Of a stretch of DNA of 64,000 nucleotides, positions 27,006-35,695 are shown one piece after another. The translations under genes were made by a program, and so were the position numbers. How positions within the stretch are numbered: position 1 is the stretch's first letter; every line of letters starts with the position of its first letter. Origin of the DNA: Pseudomonas mandelii. Lineage in GTDB: Bacteria > Pseudomonadota > Gammaproteobacteria > Pseudomonadales > Pseudomonadaceae. Location of the stretch: NCBI RefSeq assembly GCF_024138395.1, contig NZ_JAMYDU010000001.1, positions 434,001-498,000 of the forward strand. The letters run 5' to 3'. Under the pieces are notes generated by a model. That model did no database searches. It saw only the letters and a list, made by a program, of their open reading frames with translations, and was not told the DNA's origin.

Positions 27006-27647
27006 ATGACCACCCTTCTGCATATCGAATGTTCCCCGCGCAAACAGCGGTCAGCCTCCCTTGAAGTCGCTCGCAGCTTCATTGCGCGCTATCAAGAAAA
27101 CACCCCGGACACCGAAATCATTACCCTCGATCTTTGGGAGATGGTGTTGCCGGAATTCGACGGGCAGGCAGTGGACGCCAAATACGCCGGGCTCAATGGC
27201 ACGCCCTTGACCCCGGCGCAGCAAGACGCCTGGAACACCTTGAAAGATCTGGCCGCGTACCTGCACCGCGCGGACGTCCTGGTGATGTCCGTACCGCTGT
27301 GGAATTTCAGCATCCCGTACAAACTCAAGCACTTCATCGACCTGGTGTCGCAGAAAGACATTTTATTCAGCTTCGACCCGGAACGCGGTCTGGAAGGCAT
27401 GCTGCACAACAAAACCGCCGTGGTGATGTACGCCCGCGGCCTGGATTTTTCAGCGCAGTCGATCACGCCAGCGGAGCGCTTCGACTTTCAGAAACCCTAC
27501 GTGGAAGCTTGGCTGCAATTCATCGGCGTGAGCGATGTGCACTCGGTGATTGTCGAGAAAACCATCCTGGGGGAAGACGTTGACCTGAGTGCGCGTAAGG
27601 CTGCGACTCAGCAGGCCATGAGGCTGGCAGACAGTCTCGTGCTGTAA
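27006..27647 (+). CDS. azoR: FMN-dependent NADH-azoreductase / quinone reductase
   Basis: 213 aa flavodoxin-fold protein. The FMN phosphate loop CSPRKQRSASLEVA near the N-terminus and the central SVPLWNFSIPYKLKHFIDLV are typical of AzoR; the latter forms the flavin-binding loop. It should transfer two electrons from NAD(P)H to quinones or azo dyes in the cytoplasm and is usually seen in thiol or quinone stress responses. It is divergent from a LysR gene that probably controls it. The ribosome site is weak. Confidence 0.92.
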   Translation: MTTLLHIECSPRKQRSASLEVARSFIARYQENTPDTEIITLDLWEMVLPEFDGQAVDAKYAGLNGTPLTPAQQDAWNTLKDLAAYLHRADVLVMSVPLWNFSIPYKLKHFIDLVSQKDILFSFDPERGLEGMLHNKTAVVMYARGLDFSAQSITPAERFDFQKPYVEAWLQFIGVSDVHSVIVEKTILGEDVDLSARKAATQQAMRLADSLVL

Positions 27648-27727
27648 ACTCACCGCGGTACGTTAAGTCGTAATGCGACAGCTGCTACAGCCGCCCCACA
27701 TACAACCACCTCAAACAAGAGATCCCC

Positions 27728-28108
27728 ATGGCAAACCATGACATCACCTTTCTCCCCGACCCAGACCCGGAATCCATCTCCTCCGACGTCGCCGGTTTCG
27801 GTGGCCTGCTGGTCTCCACTCAAATCCCTACCCGCGCCGACGGCAGTCTGGAGCTGGGTGGCATCGCCGAGCAGAGCGAGTGCACTCTGCAAGCGCTCAA
27901 GGTGGCGCTGGAGCTTGCCGGCAGTTCCATGGACCGGGTGCTGCATCTGACCATCTACCTCACTGACATGGCCGACCGCGCCGCTTTCAACGAAGTCTAC
28001 AAGCGCTTCTTCGCCAAGCCCTGGCCGGTTCGCGCCGCCGTTGGCGTAGCCTCTCTGGCCGTCGAAGGTATGCGTGTGGAAGTCACCGCGATGGCGGCCA
28101 AGGGCTGA
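27728..28108 (+). CDS. RidA/YjgF family protein
   Basis: 126 aa, standard RidA length. Motifs: GFGGLLVSTQIPTRADGSLE near the N-terminus, LKVALELAGSSMDRVLHLTI in the middle, and the C-terminal RAAVGVASLAVEGMRVEVTA containing the conserved Arg (WPVRAAV) that anchors imine substrates. Members deaminate reactive enamine/imine intermediates or act in specific catabolic pathways. It follows azoR by 80 bases on the same strand and precedes a LysR gene. The specific subfamily is not clear. Confidence 0.9.
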   Translation: MANHDITFLPDPDPESISSDVAGFGGLLVSTQIPTRADGSLELGGIAEQSECTLQALKVALELAGSSMDRVLHLTIYLTDMADRAAFNEVYKRFFAKPWPVRAAVGVASLAVEGMRVEVTAMAAKG

Positions 28109-28246
28109 GTCCGCAGAGTTGTCCGGTGGCCCTGCTGCAGCAAGCAGCCCGCCACCGGGCACCCCTTCCATTACGCCCAATGTTGAGCCGGACGATGGGG
28201 CGCACAGATGGCATAATCGCAACCTGCTCATAACAGGGGCGTATAA

Positions 28247-29140
28247 ATGACCGCTGAAAGCTACGACCAACTCGCGATCTTCTCGGCCGTGGCAAAGGAG
28301 CGCAGTTTCACCCGCGCCGCTGCCAAGCTGGGCATGTCACAGCCCGCTTTGAGTCGGGCGATGCGTCAGTTGGAGGAGCGGCTGGGCGTCAGGCTGCTCT
28401 CTCGCACCACCCGAAGCGTATCCCCGACCGAAGCGGGGGAACATCTGCTGCAAGTGATCGCCCCCCGCTTCGAAGAAATCGACAACGAGCTGGCATTGCT
28501 CAGCGAATTCCGCGACAAGCCGGCCGGCAAACTGCGCATCACGGCCGGCGAGCATTCCGCGATCACAATCCTGCAACCCGTGCTCGGGAAACTGCTACCC
28601 GACAATCCCGATCTGAATATCGAAATCATCGTCGACTACGGCTTTACCGATATCGTGGCTGAGGGTTTCGACGCCGGTGTACGGCTGGGTCAGCAGGTGG
28701 CCAAGGACATGATCGCGATGCGCATCGGCCCTGACATGCGCATGGCGGTTGTCGGCTCCCCGGCGTATTTCGCCCGATATTCGAAGCCAGACATCCCGTT
28801 TGATCTCATGGAGCACAACTGCATCACCCTGCGCATGCCCACTTACGGCGGCCTGTTTCTCTGGGAGTTCGAAAAAGACGGACAAGAACTGAAAGTTCGG
28901 GTCGAAGGCCAACTGGTGTTCAACACCATCGCCATGCGCCTGGAGGCCGCCCTCCAGGGGTTGGGGCTGGCCTATATGCCAGAGGATCTGGTGCAGGAAC
29001 ATGTGGCGCAAGGTCGGTTGATTCGCGTGCTCGAAGATTGGTGCGAGCCGTTTTCTGGCTACCATCTCTATTATCCGAGCCGGCGCCAGAGTTCACCCGC
29101 CTTTACATTGCTGCGCGAAGCCCTGCGCTATTTGGGCTGA
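28247..29140 (+). CDS. LysR-family transcriptional regulator
   Basis: 297 aa, full length. HTH: FSAVAKERSFTRAAAKLGMS then QPALSRAMRQLEERLGVRLL; effector domain from about 90 (GKLRITAGEHSAITILQPV). The subgroup with VDYGFTDIVAEGFDAGVRLG is typical of regulators controlling adjacent oxidoreductases or hydrolases. AGGGG precedes the ATG. The 3' end overlaps the convergent cupin/CMD gene by 13 bases. Its target could be that gene set or the RidA gene. Confidence 0.9.
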   Translation: MTAESYDQLAIFSAVAKERSFTRAAAKLGMSQPALSRAMRQLEERLGVRLLSRTTRSVSPTEAGEHLLQVIAPRFEEIDNELALLSEFRDKPAGKLRITAGEHSAITILQPVLGKLLPDNPDLNIEIIVDYGFTDIVAEGFDAGVRLGQQVAKDMIAMRIGPDMRMAVVGSPAYFARYSKPDIPFDLMEHNCITLRMPTYGGLFLWEFEKDGQELKVRVEGQLVFNTIAMRLEAALQGLGLAYMPEDLVQEHVAQGRLIRVLEDWCEPFSGYHLYYPSRRQSSPAFTLLREALRYLG

Positions 29141-30303
29141 TTGGCCTGCAGGGTGACGTCCAGCGCCGCGCCGGCACGCTTGGCCGCGTCGACGTCGCCT
29201 TGGCTGTGCAAAACCTGGATCAGTTGACGCAATTGTGAAGCGCTCAGACCGACCCGCAAACTGGCGGCCATGTGCGAACGCAGTTGCGGCTCCACACCCG
29301 GCGTGGCGGCCAGCGCTGCGACCGTCGCCAGCTCTCGACTTTGCCAGTCCAGGTTGTCGCGTTCGAAGATGTCGCCGAACAAATGCGCCTGCAAGTACTG
29401 GTTGATAATGGGTGCGAAGTCGAACAGCGGGCCCTGGACGGGCGCACCTGAAATGCGGGTCTGGTTGGCCTTGCCCACCGCCAGCAGTTCATCGCCGGTG
29501 GGTATGATGCGACCGGGCTCGCGCCCTGGGGCATCCTGAATGCCGCGTTGTTTGCGCGCCTCCACTACTTTCATCAACTCGCCGAGCGCGTTGAGACTGC
29601 GCGGAAAACCGCTGTAGGCGTAGAGTTGCACGAGGATTTCCTTCGCCTCGCTGACGGTCAGCCCCGCATCCAGTCCTTGGTTCAAGGCAGCGTTGAGCCT
29701 GGGCATATTGCTCGTGGCCATGGAAGCTGCAATCAACGGGATGGCCTGCTGCCTGGCGGAGAGCACCTCGGAAGCGGCTTGGGCTGCGGGCATGGCTTGT
29801 GGCGCCACGGGGCGCTGAGCGCTGTATTGTTCATCGGTGACTTTCTCCAGCCATTGCACGCTCTTGCCATCCACCGCGCCGGTCACAGCCAGATGAGTCA
29901 TGGTGCTCGTCGGTGCGGCACCGTGCCAATGCTTGACGCCCGGCGGGCAGACGATCACATCTCCCGGGCGAATTTCCTGCACGGGCTTGCCCCACTCCTG
30001 CGTCAGGCCCATGCCGGAAATCACCACCAACCGTTGTCCTGCGGGATGGGTATGCCAGGCCGAGTGCGCGCCCGGCTCGAAGGTGACGTAGGCGCCGGAC
30101 GCATTGATCTCGCCGGTGGCGGGAAACAAGGGATCGACGCGCACCCGCCCGGTGAAATAATTCGCCGGTCCCGCTGCCGAAGCCTGGGTGCCTGCCCGGT
30201 TGATCTGCTGGGTGGCCCGAGACTCACTGGCACTGTCTGCACCGGCGGCGCTGGCGAAGGGAGCCGCGGCGCATACCGCGATGCCTAAAAGGGTGTTTTT
30301 CAT
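29128..30303 (-). CDS. exported cupin - carboxymuconolactone decarboxylase fusion protein
   Basis: 391 aa. Signal peptide (MKNTLLGIAVCAAAPFASAA), then a cupin domain (about 48-150) with metal-binding HTH at His84/His86, Gln90 and a second motif PPGVKHWHG (His125, His127), then two carboxymuconolactone-decarboxylase/AhpD-like repeats (about 185-270 and 300-385: LDAGLTVSEAKEILVQLYAY; RELATVAALAATPGVEPQLR). The second lacks a clear CxxC, so peroxidase action is unlikely. It would act in the periplasm on an unknown small molecule. It lies downstream of two alpha/beta-hydrolase genes on the same strand. Confidence 0.85.
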   Translation of the reverse strand: MKNTLLGIAVCAAAPFASAAGADSASESRATQQINRAGTQASAAGPANYFTGRVRVDPLFPATGEINASGAYVTFEPGAHSAWHTHPAGQRLVVISGMGLTQEWGKPVQEIRPGDVIVCPPGVKHWHGAAPTSTMTHLAVTGAVDGKSVQWLEKVTDEQYSAQRPVAPQAMPAAQAASEVLSARQQAIPLIAASMATSNMPRLNAALNQGLDAGLTVSEAKEILVQLYAYSGFPRSLNALGELMKVVEARKQRGIQDAPGREPGRIIPTGDELLAVGKANQTRISGAPVQGPLFDFAPIINQYLQAHLFGDIFERDNLDWQSRELATVAALAATPGVEPQLRSHMAASLRVGLSASQLRQLIQVLHSQGDVDAAKRAGAALDVTLQANQPK

Positions 30304-30321
30304 AATGACGGATCCTTCAAG

Positions 30322-31374
30322 TCAGAGCGTTCTGGCGTAAAACGCGGTCAACTGGCTCATTGCAACGTCCACATACTCAGGCACCCAATAGGTTTCGATA
30401 TGGGTCGCGCCATCGATCGTGAACAACTTCTTGTCCTGGGTGCCGGTGGCCTTGGCAAAGGCTTGCTCCGACATGTACAGGCTGTCGGCCTTGCTGCCCG
30501 CGATCATCAGCAACGGCTTGTCGATCAGTTCGATCTGATCCGTGGCATCGAAGCTCATCAGATCCAGCAGGCTGCTCATGGTGTATTTGAAGGTCGAGTT
30601 GGGGTGTGCGTGCGTCTTCCAGTAGTACTCGTAACCCTGTCGATACAGATCAAACGGCAATTTGGCGATCTGCTCATCGGTCAGATTGGCATCCCCTGCA
30701 TAGCGAATTTCGCCACCCGCCGCTTCCTGGGCGCGGGCTGCAGAGGCCTGCTGCAAGCGCTCCTGAATAGTGGACAGTTGCGAATCCATGTAGCCATTGC
30801 GGCGAACCAGCCCGGAGTTGAACATGCTCACGGTCGCGATCGACTGGAAGCGCCTGTCGGTTTGCGCCGCCTTCAATGAATAGCCGCCACCGCCGCAGAT
30901 GCCAAGCAAGCCTAGACGCGCACTCTCGACGCCCGGATAGCGGGCGATGAAGTCCGCCATGCCATGGATGTCCTCGATGCGATATGCGGATTTGTCCACG
31001 TTGCGCGGCTGACCGCCACTGGCACCCTGATACGCCGCATCCGCAGTGATCGTAATGTAGCCCTGATCAGCCAGGCGCTGGGCATACAGCCCTGCGACTT
31101 GTTCCTTCACCCCGCCGTTGGGATGCGCCACGATGACGGCGGGATATTTCTTGCCCGAATCATAGTTCGCGGGGGTGTAGACGTTGGCGGAAATGTCCAG
31201 GCCGTTGAGTTTGTACGTGACTGGATGGATGTTGACCTTGCCCGGTTCGTTCTTCATCAACGCGCCAGCATAGGTCAATGTGTATGGATTGCGCATGTAG
31301 TCCGCGGCCTCGACCTCGGCTGCCGATATCCCGATCATGGCGGCCATAAGGGTGGCCTTTATCGTTCTCTTCAT
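30322..31374 (-). CDS. exported alpha/beta hydrolase with cysteine nucleophile
   Basis: 350 aa. A putative signal peptide (MKRTIKATLMAAMIGISAAE) precedes a DLH-like alpha/beta-hydrolase fold. The nucleophile elbow reads GICGGGG with Cys160 in the place of Ser, as in dienelactone hydrolases; GATHIETYW near the C-terminus supplies the His. The oxyanion region is AHPNGGVKEQ. I chose the ATG at 31374, directly after AGGAGATTCAT. Substrate is unknown. It lies 18 bases before the cupin/CMD gene, so they are probably cotranscribed. Confidence 0.85.
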   Translation of the reverse strand: MKRTIKATLMAAMIGISAAEVEAADYMRNPYTLTYAGALMKNEPGKVNIHPVTYKLNGLDISANVYTPANYDSGKKYPAVIVAHPNGGVKEQVAGLYAQRLADQGYITITADAAYQGASGGQPRNVDKSAYRIEDIHGMADFIARYPGVESARLGLLGICGGGGYSLKAAQTDRRFQSIATVSMFNSGLVRRNGYMDSQLSTIQERLQQASAARAQEAAGGEIRYAGDANLTDEQIAKLPFDLYRQGYEYYWKTHAHPNSTFKYTMSSLLDLMSFDATDQIELIDKPLLMIAGSKADSLYMSEQAFAKATGTQDKKLFTIDGATHIETYWVPEYVDVAMSQLTAFYARTL

Positions 31375-31433
31375 ATGAATCTCCTGCCAATTTCTGATTC
31401 CGAGGGGCACGGCAGCCATCGCCGTGCTCGCAG

Positions 31434-32528
31434 TCAATCCAGGTCTTTTTCTGCAAGGAACTTCGAAACCAGATCCGCGATTTCGACGTTGTTGAGGTCC
31501 GAGAACGGGAAGTGGCTATTGCCCTTGATCCCGATCTCCGGCAGATGGATGAGTCTTACGTCACCGCCATGCCGGTTCACCGTATCTCGCCACAGGCGCG
31601 CCATTTCAAGCCGGGCACGCCAGCTATCCTGCGCCGGTAAACGAACCGGTTTGTCGGGGATGTTGTCGCCGTAGAAGATGACAATGGGGATGCGGGTCAG
31701 CGCTTCGAACTGCGTCTTCGATACGACTTGCGCCGAGAGTGTGTCGAAAGCGCTGGGAATCGGCGCGGGAACCTCCCCCTCTGGAAACACGAAGCTGCTA
31801 CCCGGTTCGAACGCGACGATGGCCCGCACATTGCGGCTCTTGATCGCCGTCAGCCAACCGGGCCCGCCACCCTGCGAATGGGTGAACAGGAGGGCCGGAC
31901 CCGTTTTTTCCAGCAGCGCGGAAACACCCTCGGAGACGACCTCAATCTCGTAAGGACCGGTGTTGGGCGTCATCGAACGGAAGAACTGCTCCTGCGCCTC
32001 CTGCCCACGCGGAAACTGGCTGCCCTTGAAGATCTCGGGCCACAGACCGATGCGAAACTGGTTGAACCACAGCTGCTCGTCCGCCACCGGTTTGATCGTC
32101 GTTTCAACCAGACTGCGGCCCGCATCGCCACGGCGCGGCTGCTCGATCAGCCAGGTGGAGAAGCCACGACGCAGGAAGATGTTCTGGAATCCTTCACGTC
32201 CGTCAGCCGTCGTTTCCCAGGATTTCGCAGACTGCCCCGCGCCATGCCACATGACAATCGGGAGCGGGCGCGCGTCAACCGGAACCTGGTAGAACGCATA
32301 CACGTGGTCGCCGTGATAGGTTTGGCCATCGGGCTTGGTCGGTGTGTACGGATCGAAGATACCCGGTTGAGTGATCAGCCCACCGCCGACCATCAGGCTC
32401 CCCTGATCCTTGATGACTAGCGGACTGCGATCACCCGCATTCACCACCGCCCAGCTGCACAAAGCGAAACAAAGAGTGCCCACCCTCGCTACGGCGGGCA
32501 CGTATTTGCGGATGATGTGTCGGGTCAT
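31434..32528 (-). CDS. exported alpha/beta hydrolase (esterase-like)
   Basis: 364 aa. An N-terminal hydrophobic segment (VARVGTLCFALCSWAVVNAG) suggests export. The hydrolase fold shows MWHGAGQSAKSWE for the oxyanion loop and THSQGGGPGW with nucleophile Ser218; the C-terminal GNSHFPF could hold the catalytic His. Similar proteins act on esters or aromatic compounds, but I cannot name the substrate. It is the first structural gene after the GlxA-type regulator, on the same strand, 60 bases before the second hydrolase gene. Confidence 0.83.
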   Translation of the reverse strand: MTRHIIRKYVPAVARVGTLCFALCSWAVVNAGDRSPLVIKDQGSLMVGGGLITQPGIFDPYTPTKPDGQTYHGDHVYAFYQVPVDARPLPIVMWHGAGQSAKSWETTADGREGFQNIFLRRGFSTWLIEQPRRGDAGRSLVETTIKPVADEQLWFNQFRIGLWPEIFKGSQFPRGQEAQEQFFRSMTPNTGPYEIEVVSEGVSALLEKTGPALLFTHSQGGGPGWLTAIKSRNVRAIVAFEPGSSFVFPEGEVPAPIPSAFDTLSAQVVSKTQFEALTRIPIVIFYGDNIPDKPVRLPAQDSWRARLEMARLWRDTVNRHGGDVRLIHLPEIGIKGNSHFPFSDLNNVEIADLVSKFLAEKDLD

Positions 32529-32682
32529 GGCTTGCTCTCGGCTTGAAATCACAGAGAAGCAAGTTACCCTTCGACTATTGATTGATAAATAGTACTAATC
32601 GGATAGCACTGATACCAAAATCACATAAGTCGGTGAGCCAAAACTCACTCGGTAGCAGGCTCTTGGTGAACGATGGGGACTT

Positions 32683-33666
32683 TTACTTTACCAACCGTTT
32701 TTCCTTGGAAGGCCTGTAGCCGAAGTACGAGCTATAGCACTTGCTGAAATGACTGGGCGACACAAAGCCACAGGCAACCAGCACGTCTACCTGGGACAGC
32801 TCTGTGTGTTGAAGCAGTCGACGCGCTTCGGTGATGCGCAGCTCCATGTAATATCGCTGCGGCGTTGTCCCGAGCTGTTCCTTGAACAAGCGTTCGAGTT
32901 GTCGCCGGGAACGGCCCGCGTAGACCGCCAGTTGCTCCAGCTCCAGAGGCTCTTCGAGGTTGGCGTCCATCAGCTTGACCACCTCTCGCAACGGCGCGCT
33001 CACACAGATATTTTCAGCCGGTTTGATGCGCCGGTAGCGAGACTCCTCGAAAGCAAGAATGTCCTCGATACCCTCGACGAGCGCTTTATCATGCAGTTCC
33101 TTGATCCAGTCCAACGCCATATGAAATGCGCCAGAGGGGCTGGACGCGGTGAGCCGGTCTCGATCGATGACATAAGGCTCACTGGTGACATGCGTCGCCT
33201 TGGAGATTTCCGCGAGTGCGGGGCGATGTTCGGGGTGAATGGCGCAACGGTATCCATCGAGCAGGCCTGCGCTGCCCAGGAACCATGCGCCATTCCACAA
33301 CCCGGCCAGACTGACGCCCTGATCTGCCGCCATCCGCAACAGGCTGATGAACTCATCAGTCGCCTTCAGCTCTGTCCTGTAGCCGCCGCAAATAACCAGC
33401 AGGTCCAGGTTGTGAATGGCTGAAGAATCGATGCGTGCATCCGGCCGAATGACCAGGCCCAGATCGCTGATGACCTCCCCTTCATTCAAGCCGAACGTTC
33501 GGGAAGAGAACAACCCGGGGCGCAGAAGATTCGCGGTAACAATCGTATCCAGTGCTTGGGTGAAGGCAGGCAGCGAGAAATGCTCGAGCAGCAAAAAGCC
33601 CGCCCGAGTCATTCGAGCAGGCTCACCCGTGTTTTCATTCAGATAGCGGAGGTTTTTGCCCTTCAT
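32683..33666 (-). CDS. GlxA-type AraC-family regulator (DJ-1/PfpI domain plus HTH)
   Basis: 327 aa from the start chosen. N-terminal glutamine-amidotransferase-like domain (FLLLEHFSLPAFTQALDTIV; VICGGYRTELKATDEF; GLWNGAWFLGSAGLLDGY) in which the nucleophile position is Asn-Gly-Ala rather than Cys, so it is a sensor and not an enzyme. The C-terminal AraC HTH pair starts at about 240 (LAVYAGRSRRQLERLFKEQL, ACGFVSPSHFSKCYSSYFGY). The start is uncertain: a GGAGG sits one base before the ATG at 33666; GTG at 33708 and ATG at 33612 are also in frame. It probably controls the hydrolase/cupin genes downstream. Confidence 0.85.
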   Translation of the reverse strand: MKGKNLRYLNENTGEPARMTRAGFLLLEHFSLPAFTQALDTIVTANLLRPGLFSSRTFGLNEGEVISDLGLVIRPDARIDSSAIHNLDLLVICGGYRTELKATDEFISLLRMAADQGVSLAGLWNGAWFLGSAGLLDGYRCAIHPEHRPALAEISKATHVTSEPYVIDRDRLTASSPSGAFHMALDWIKELHDKALVEGIEDILAFEESRYRRIKPAENICVSAPLREVVKLMDANLEEPLELEQLAVYAGRSRRQLERLFKEQLGTTPQRYYMELRITEARRLLQHTELSQVDVLVACGFVSPSHFSKCYSSYFGYRPSKEKRLVK

Positions 33667-33889
33667 GCCTCCGCTGAATTGACGTCGTTCAATCAATGTT
33701 CGACCCACTCGGTTACGTTAACCAACCTGTCATTTGGTGCGCTGATAAAGCGTCATGCTACCTGCAGAAACTCGAAAAGCCCTAGCGCCATTATGCAACG
33801 ATCAGTCGGTTGGCCGGGGACGAGACGTTGAAAAACCCGAACTCCCTCCATACCGCTGTATCCAATGTATAGGCCAATGGAGGTGCGAT

Positions 33890-34111
33890 ATGAACAATGA
33901 TGACCGTGTTAATGACGAGGAATCAGAAACGACCTCGAACGCCCCGCCTACCGATACGTCTGGCAAACCCGACGATGTGGTCGAAAGCGAGCTTGAGGAC
34001 CGCGACAGCGACGCCGAAAGTTTAGATGAAGCGCGAAACCAGGAGCGGGAGGCTGAAGAGCTCAGGCAAAAAATAGCGGAGATAGAACGTAAGGTAGCGG
34101 ATGGTAATTAG
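33890..34111 (+). CDS. small acidic coiled-coil protein, 73 aa
   Basis: GGAGGTGCGAT precedes the ATG at ideal spacing. The product is very acidic and rich in Asp, Glu, Ser (MNNDDRVNDEESETTSNAPP...), with a C-terminal heptad-like region NQEREAEELRQKIAEIERKV that should form a short coiled coil. No signal peptide or membrane segment. Function unknown. Confidence 0.65.
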   Translation: MNNDDRVNDEESETTSNAPPTDTSGKPDDVVESELEDRDSDAESLDEARNQEREAEELRQKIAEIERKVADGN

Positions 34112-34186
34112 CAAAATGCCGGAGGGGCGAGATCCTCAAATTGCCTGTCGACAAGTGCTCAGTCTTATCGCGGTGCTGTTGTTGGT

Positions 34187-34921
34187 TTATTGATCGTAAC
34201 GAATGTCACTGATATCGATAGCCACCAACAGCTGCGACGCGATCGCATGATTATTCGTGTCACGGCGATAGGCCCTGCGCTTGCTGGGCATATGGAGTCC
34301 CTGGGCTTGGACATAGTCGTGAACGTATTGGGTAGCGGGAAATCCGCCACTTACGTCGACGCTGTAGTCGTGCCGGCGCAGCAGAAAGTCTTCACCAAAG
34401 TAGAAGTCCTGTACCGGACAGTGCGTGACCACGCTCTGCGCAAAGTGCACCCGCAAACGACGCCAACGTTGGTCGCCCTCTTCCCAGGGTTCGACCTCTT
34501 CAACCCTGACACCCGGCAGGATGAACAGAAATGGCATCGTCATGTAAGACCACAGCGCGTAACCGTTGAAGTACGCCCGGTGAAGCGGATCCCATGGTGT
34601 CGTTTCTCCGTGGTCACGGAAAGACTCCCGCGGATCCGAGCGCTCCGCCACCACCTGGCCATCCGTGGTTTCAATAGCGATTCGATCGGGCGTGTACGCC
34701 GTACGTTGGTTCGGGGCTCCGAAAGGCATCACCGACGCTCTCTGCTCATGCAGCCAGACAGTCATCTGACGCGAGTCGCTATCCTGGGTCAGTCCCTTCA
34801 TGCCCCACAGTGAACCGCCGGTCACAATGCTGGCGCTCACCGTGTTGAACCTGTTCCAGCGTTCTTGTCCGCCATGGGCTATCAGTACCTGTTCAAGCAG
34901 ATCGCAGTTCTGTTCGTTCAT
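34187..34921 (-). CDS. conserved protein of unknown function (LolA-like fold suggested)
   Basis: 244 aa without signal peptide. It begins MNEQNCDLLEQVLIAHGGQE and has alternating beta-strand-like stretches (SASIVTGGSLWGMKG; RRLRVHFAQSVVTHCPVQDF; HDYSVDVSGGFPATQYVHDY) followed by MPSKRRAYRRD. This series of strands recalls outer-membrane-lipoprotein-sorting-like (LolA/LolB) folds, but without a signal peptide the role is unclear. GAGGG lies about nine bases before the ATG. The gene is divergent from the RclC-like gene. Confidence 0.7.
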   Translation of the reverse strand: MNEQNCDLLEQVLIAHGGQERWNRFNTVSASIVTGGSLWGMKGLTQDSDSRQMTVWLHEQRASVMPFGAPNQRTAYTPDRIAIETTDGQVVAERSDPRESFRDHGETTPWDPLHRAYFNGYALWSYMTMPFLFILPGVRVEEVEPWEEGDQRWRRLRVHFAQSVVTHCPVQDFYFGEDFLLRRHDYSVDVSGGFPATQYVHDYVQAQGLHMPSKRRAYRRDTNNHAIASQLLVAIDISDIRYDQ

Positions 34922-35095
34922 GGCGATAACCCTCTTCGTTTTTGAGCCGGCCCACCCGCGTGGTTTAGACGATCTGCACCGAACGCTGTACGTTCAGAAC
35001 CCAAGAGAGCGAAGGCTGAGGCAACAATATCCCCACGCCCAACGTCTATCGCGTGGGTTTTAAACCCCTTGGCCAAACCTCTGGAAGCCCACACC

Positions 35096-35605
35096 ATGAA
35101 CGTCTTGAACATTAACAACGCTAGCAACAACAGCTTACCCAACAGATTATCGCTCGGGGTTAAAACCATGGCGGTTGGCACCTACGGTGCTTACTTTGCA
35201 CTCGCCATCATCTACTTCTGGTTCGGCGGCATGAAATTCACCCATTACGAGGCGCAGGGGTTGGTTCCGCTTGTGAGCAACAGCCCTCTATTGGGATGGA
35301 CTTATGACATTTTCAGTGTAGATGTCTTTTCTCGCTTACTCGGAGTCCTGGAGATCTCGATCGGTGCTCTTATTGCGGGTCACCTGCTATCACCCAAGCT
35401 TTCTTTAGTGGGTGGAGCGTTGTCTGCCGGACTGTTTTTCACGACGTTGACCTTTATGCTTTCGACACCCGGAGTGGTTGAACCCGGCCTCGGTTTTCCA
35501 GCCATTACGGTTGCTCCGGGCCAATTTCTCCTTAAAGACATAGGGTTGCTTGCCGCTTCCATATTCGTGGCGGGCCATTCTCTGGCCAAGTTGGAAACCC
35601 GTTGA
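35096..35605 (+). CDS. RclC/YkgB-like DUF417 membrane protein
   Basis: 169 aa with four hydrophobic helices (AYFALAIIYFWFGGMKF; VDVFSRLLGVLEISIGALIA; LSLVGGALSAGLFFTTLTFM; LLKDIGLLAASIFVAG). KFTHYEAQGLVPLVSNSPLL and FPAITVAPGQFLLKDIGLLA are typical of DUF417, the family of E. coli RclC, an inner-membrane protein of the reactive-chlorine resistance operon. The ATG at 35096 follows GGAAG. An AraC gene with RclR-like features is convergent with it. I infer a role in oxidant resistance from family and context. Confidence 0.82.
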   Translation: MNVLNINNASNNSLPNRLSLGVKTMAVGTYGAYFALAIIYFWFGGMKFTHYEAQGLVPLVSNSPLLGWTYDIFSVDVFSRLLGVLEISIGALIAGHLLSPKLSLVGGALSAGLFFTTLTFMLSTPGVVEPGLGFPAITVAPGQFLLKDIGLLAASIFVAGHSLAKLETR

Positions 35606-35695
35606 ACTGATAACTTCCCTCCAGGGATGGCCTGAAGCAGTCCGATGCCCTCAGGCCATGTCCTTATCACATACTGTCACGATCACGATCCAGGC

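Noticed and set aside
30322..31374. Cys in the GICGGG elbow as an inactivating mutation of a serine hydrolase
   Set aside because: Dienelactone-hydrolase-like enzymes naturally use Cys at this place, so the residue is not evidence of decay.
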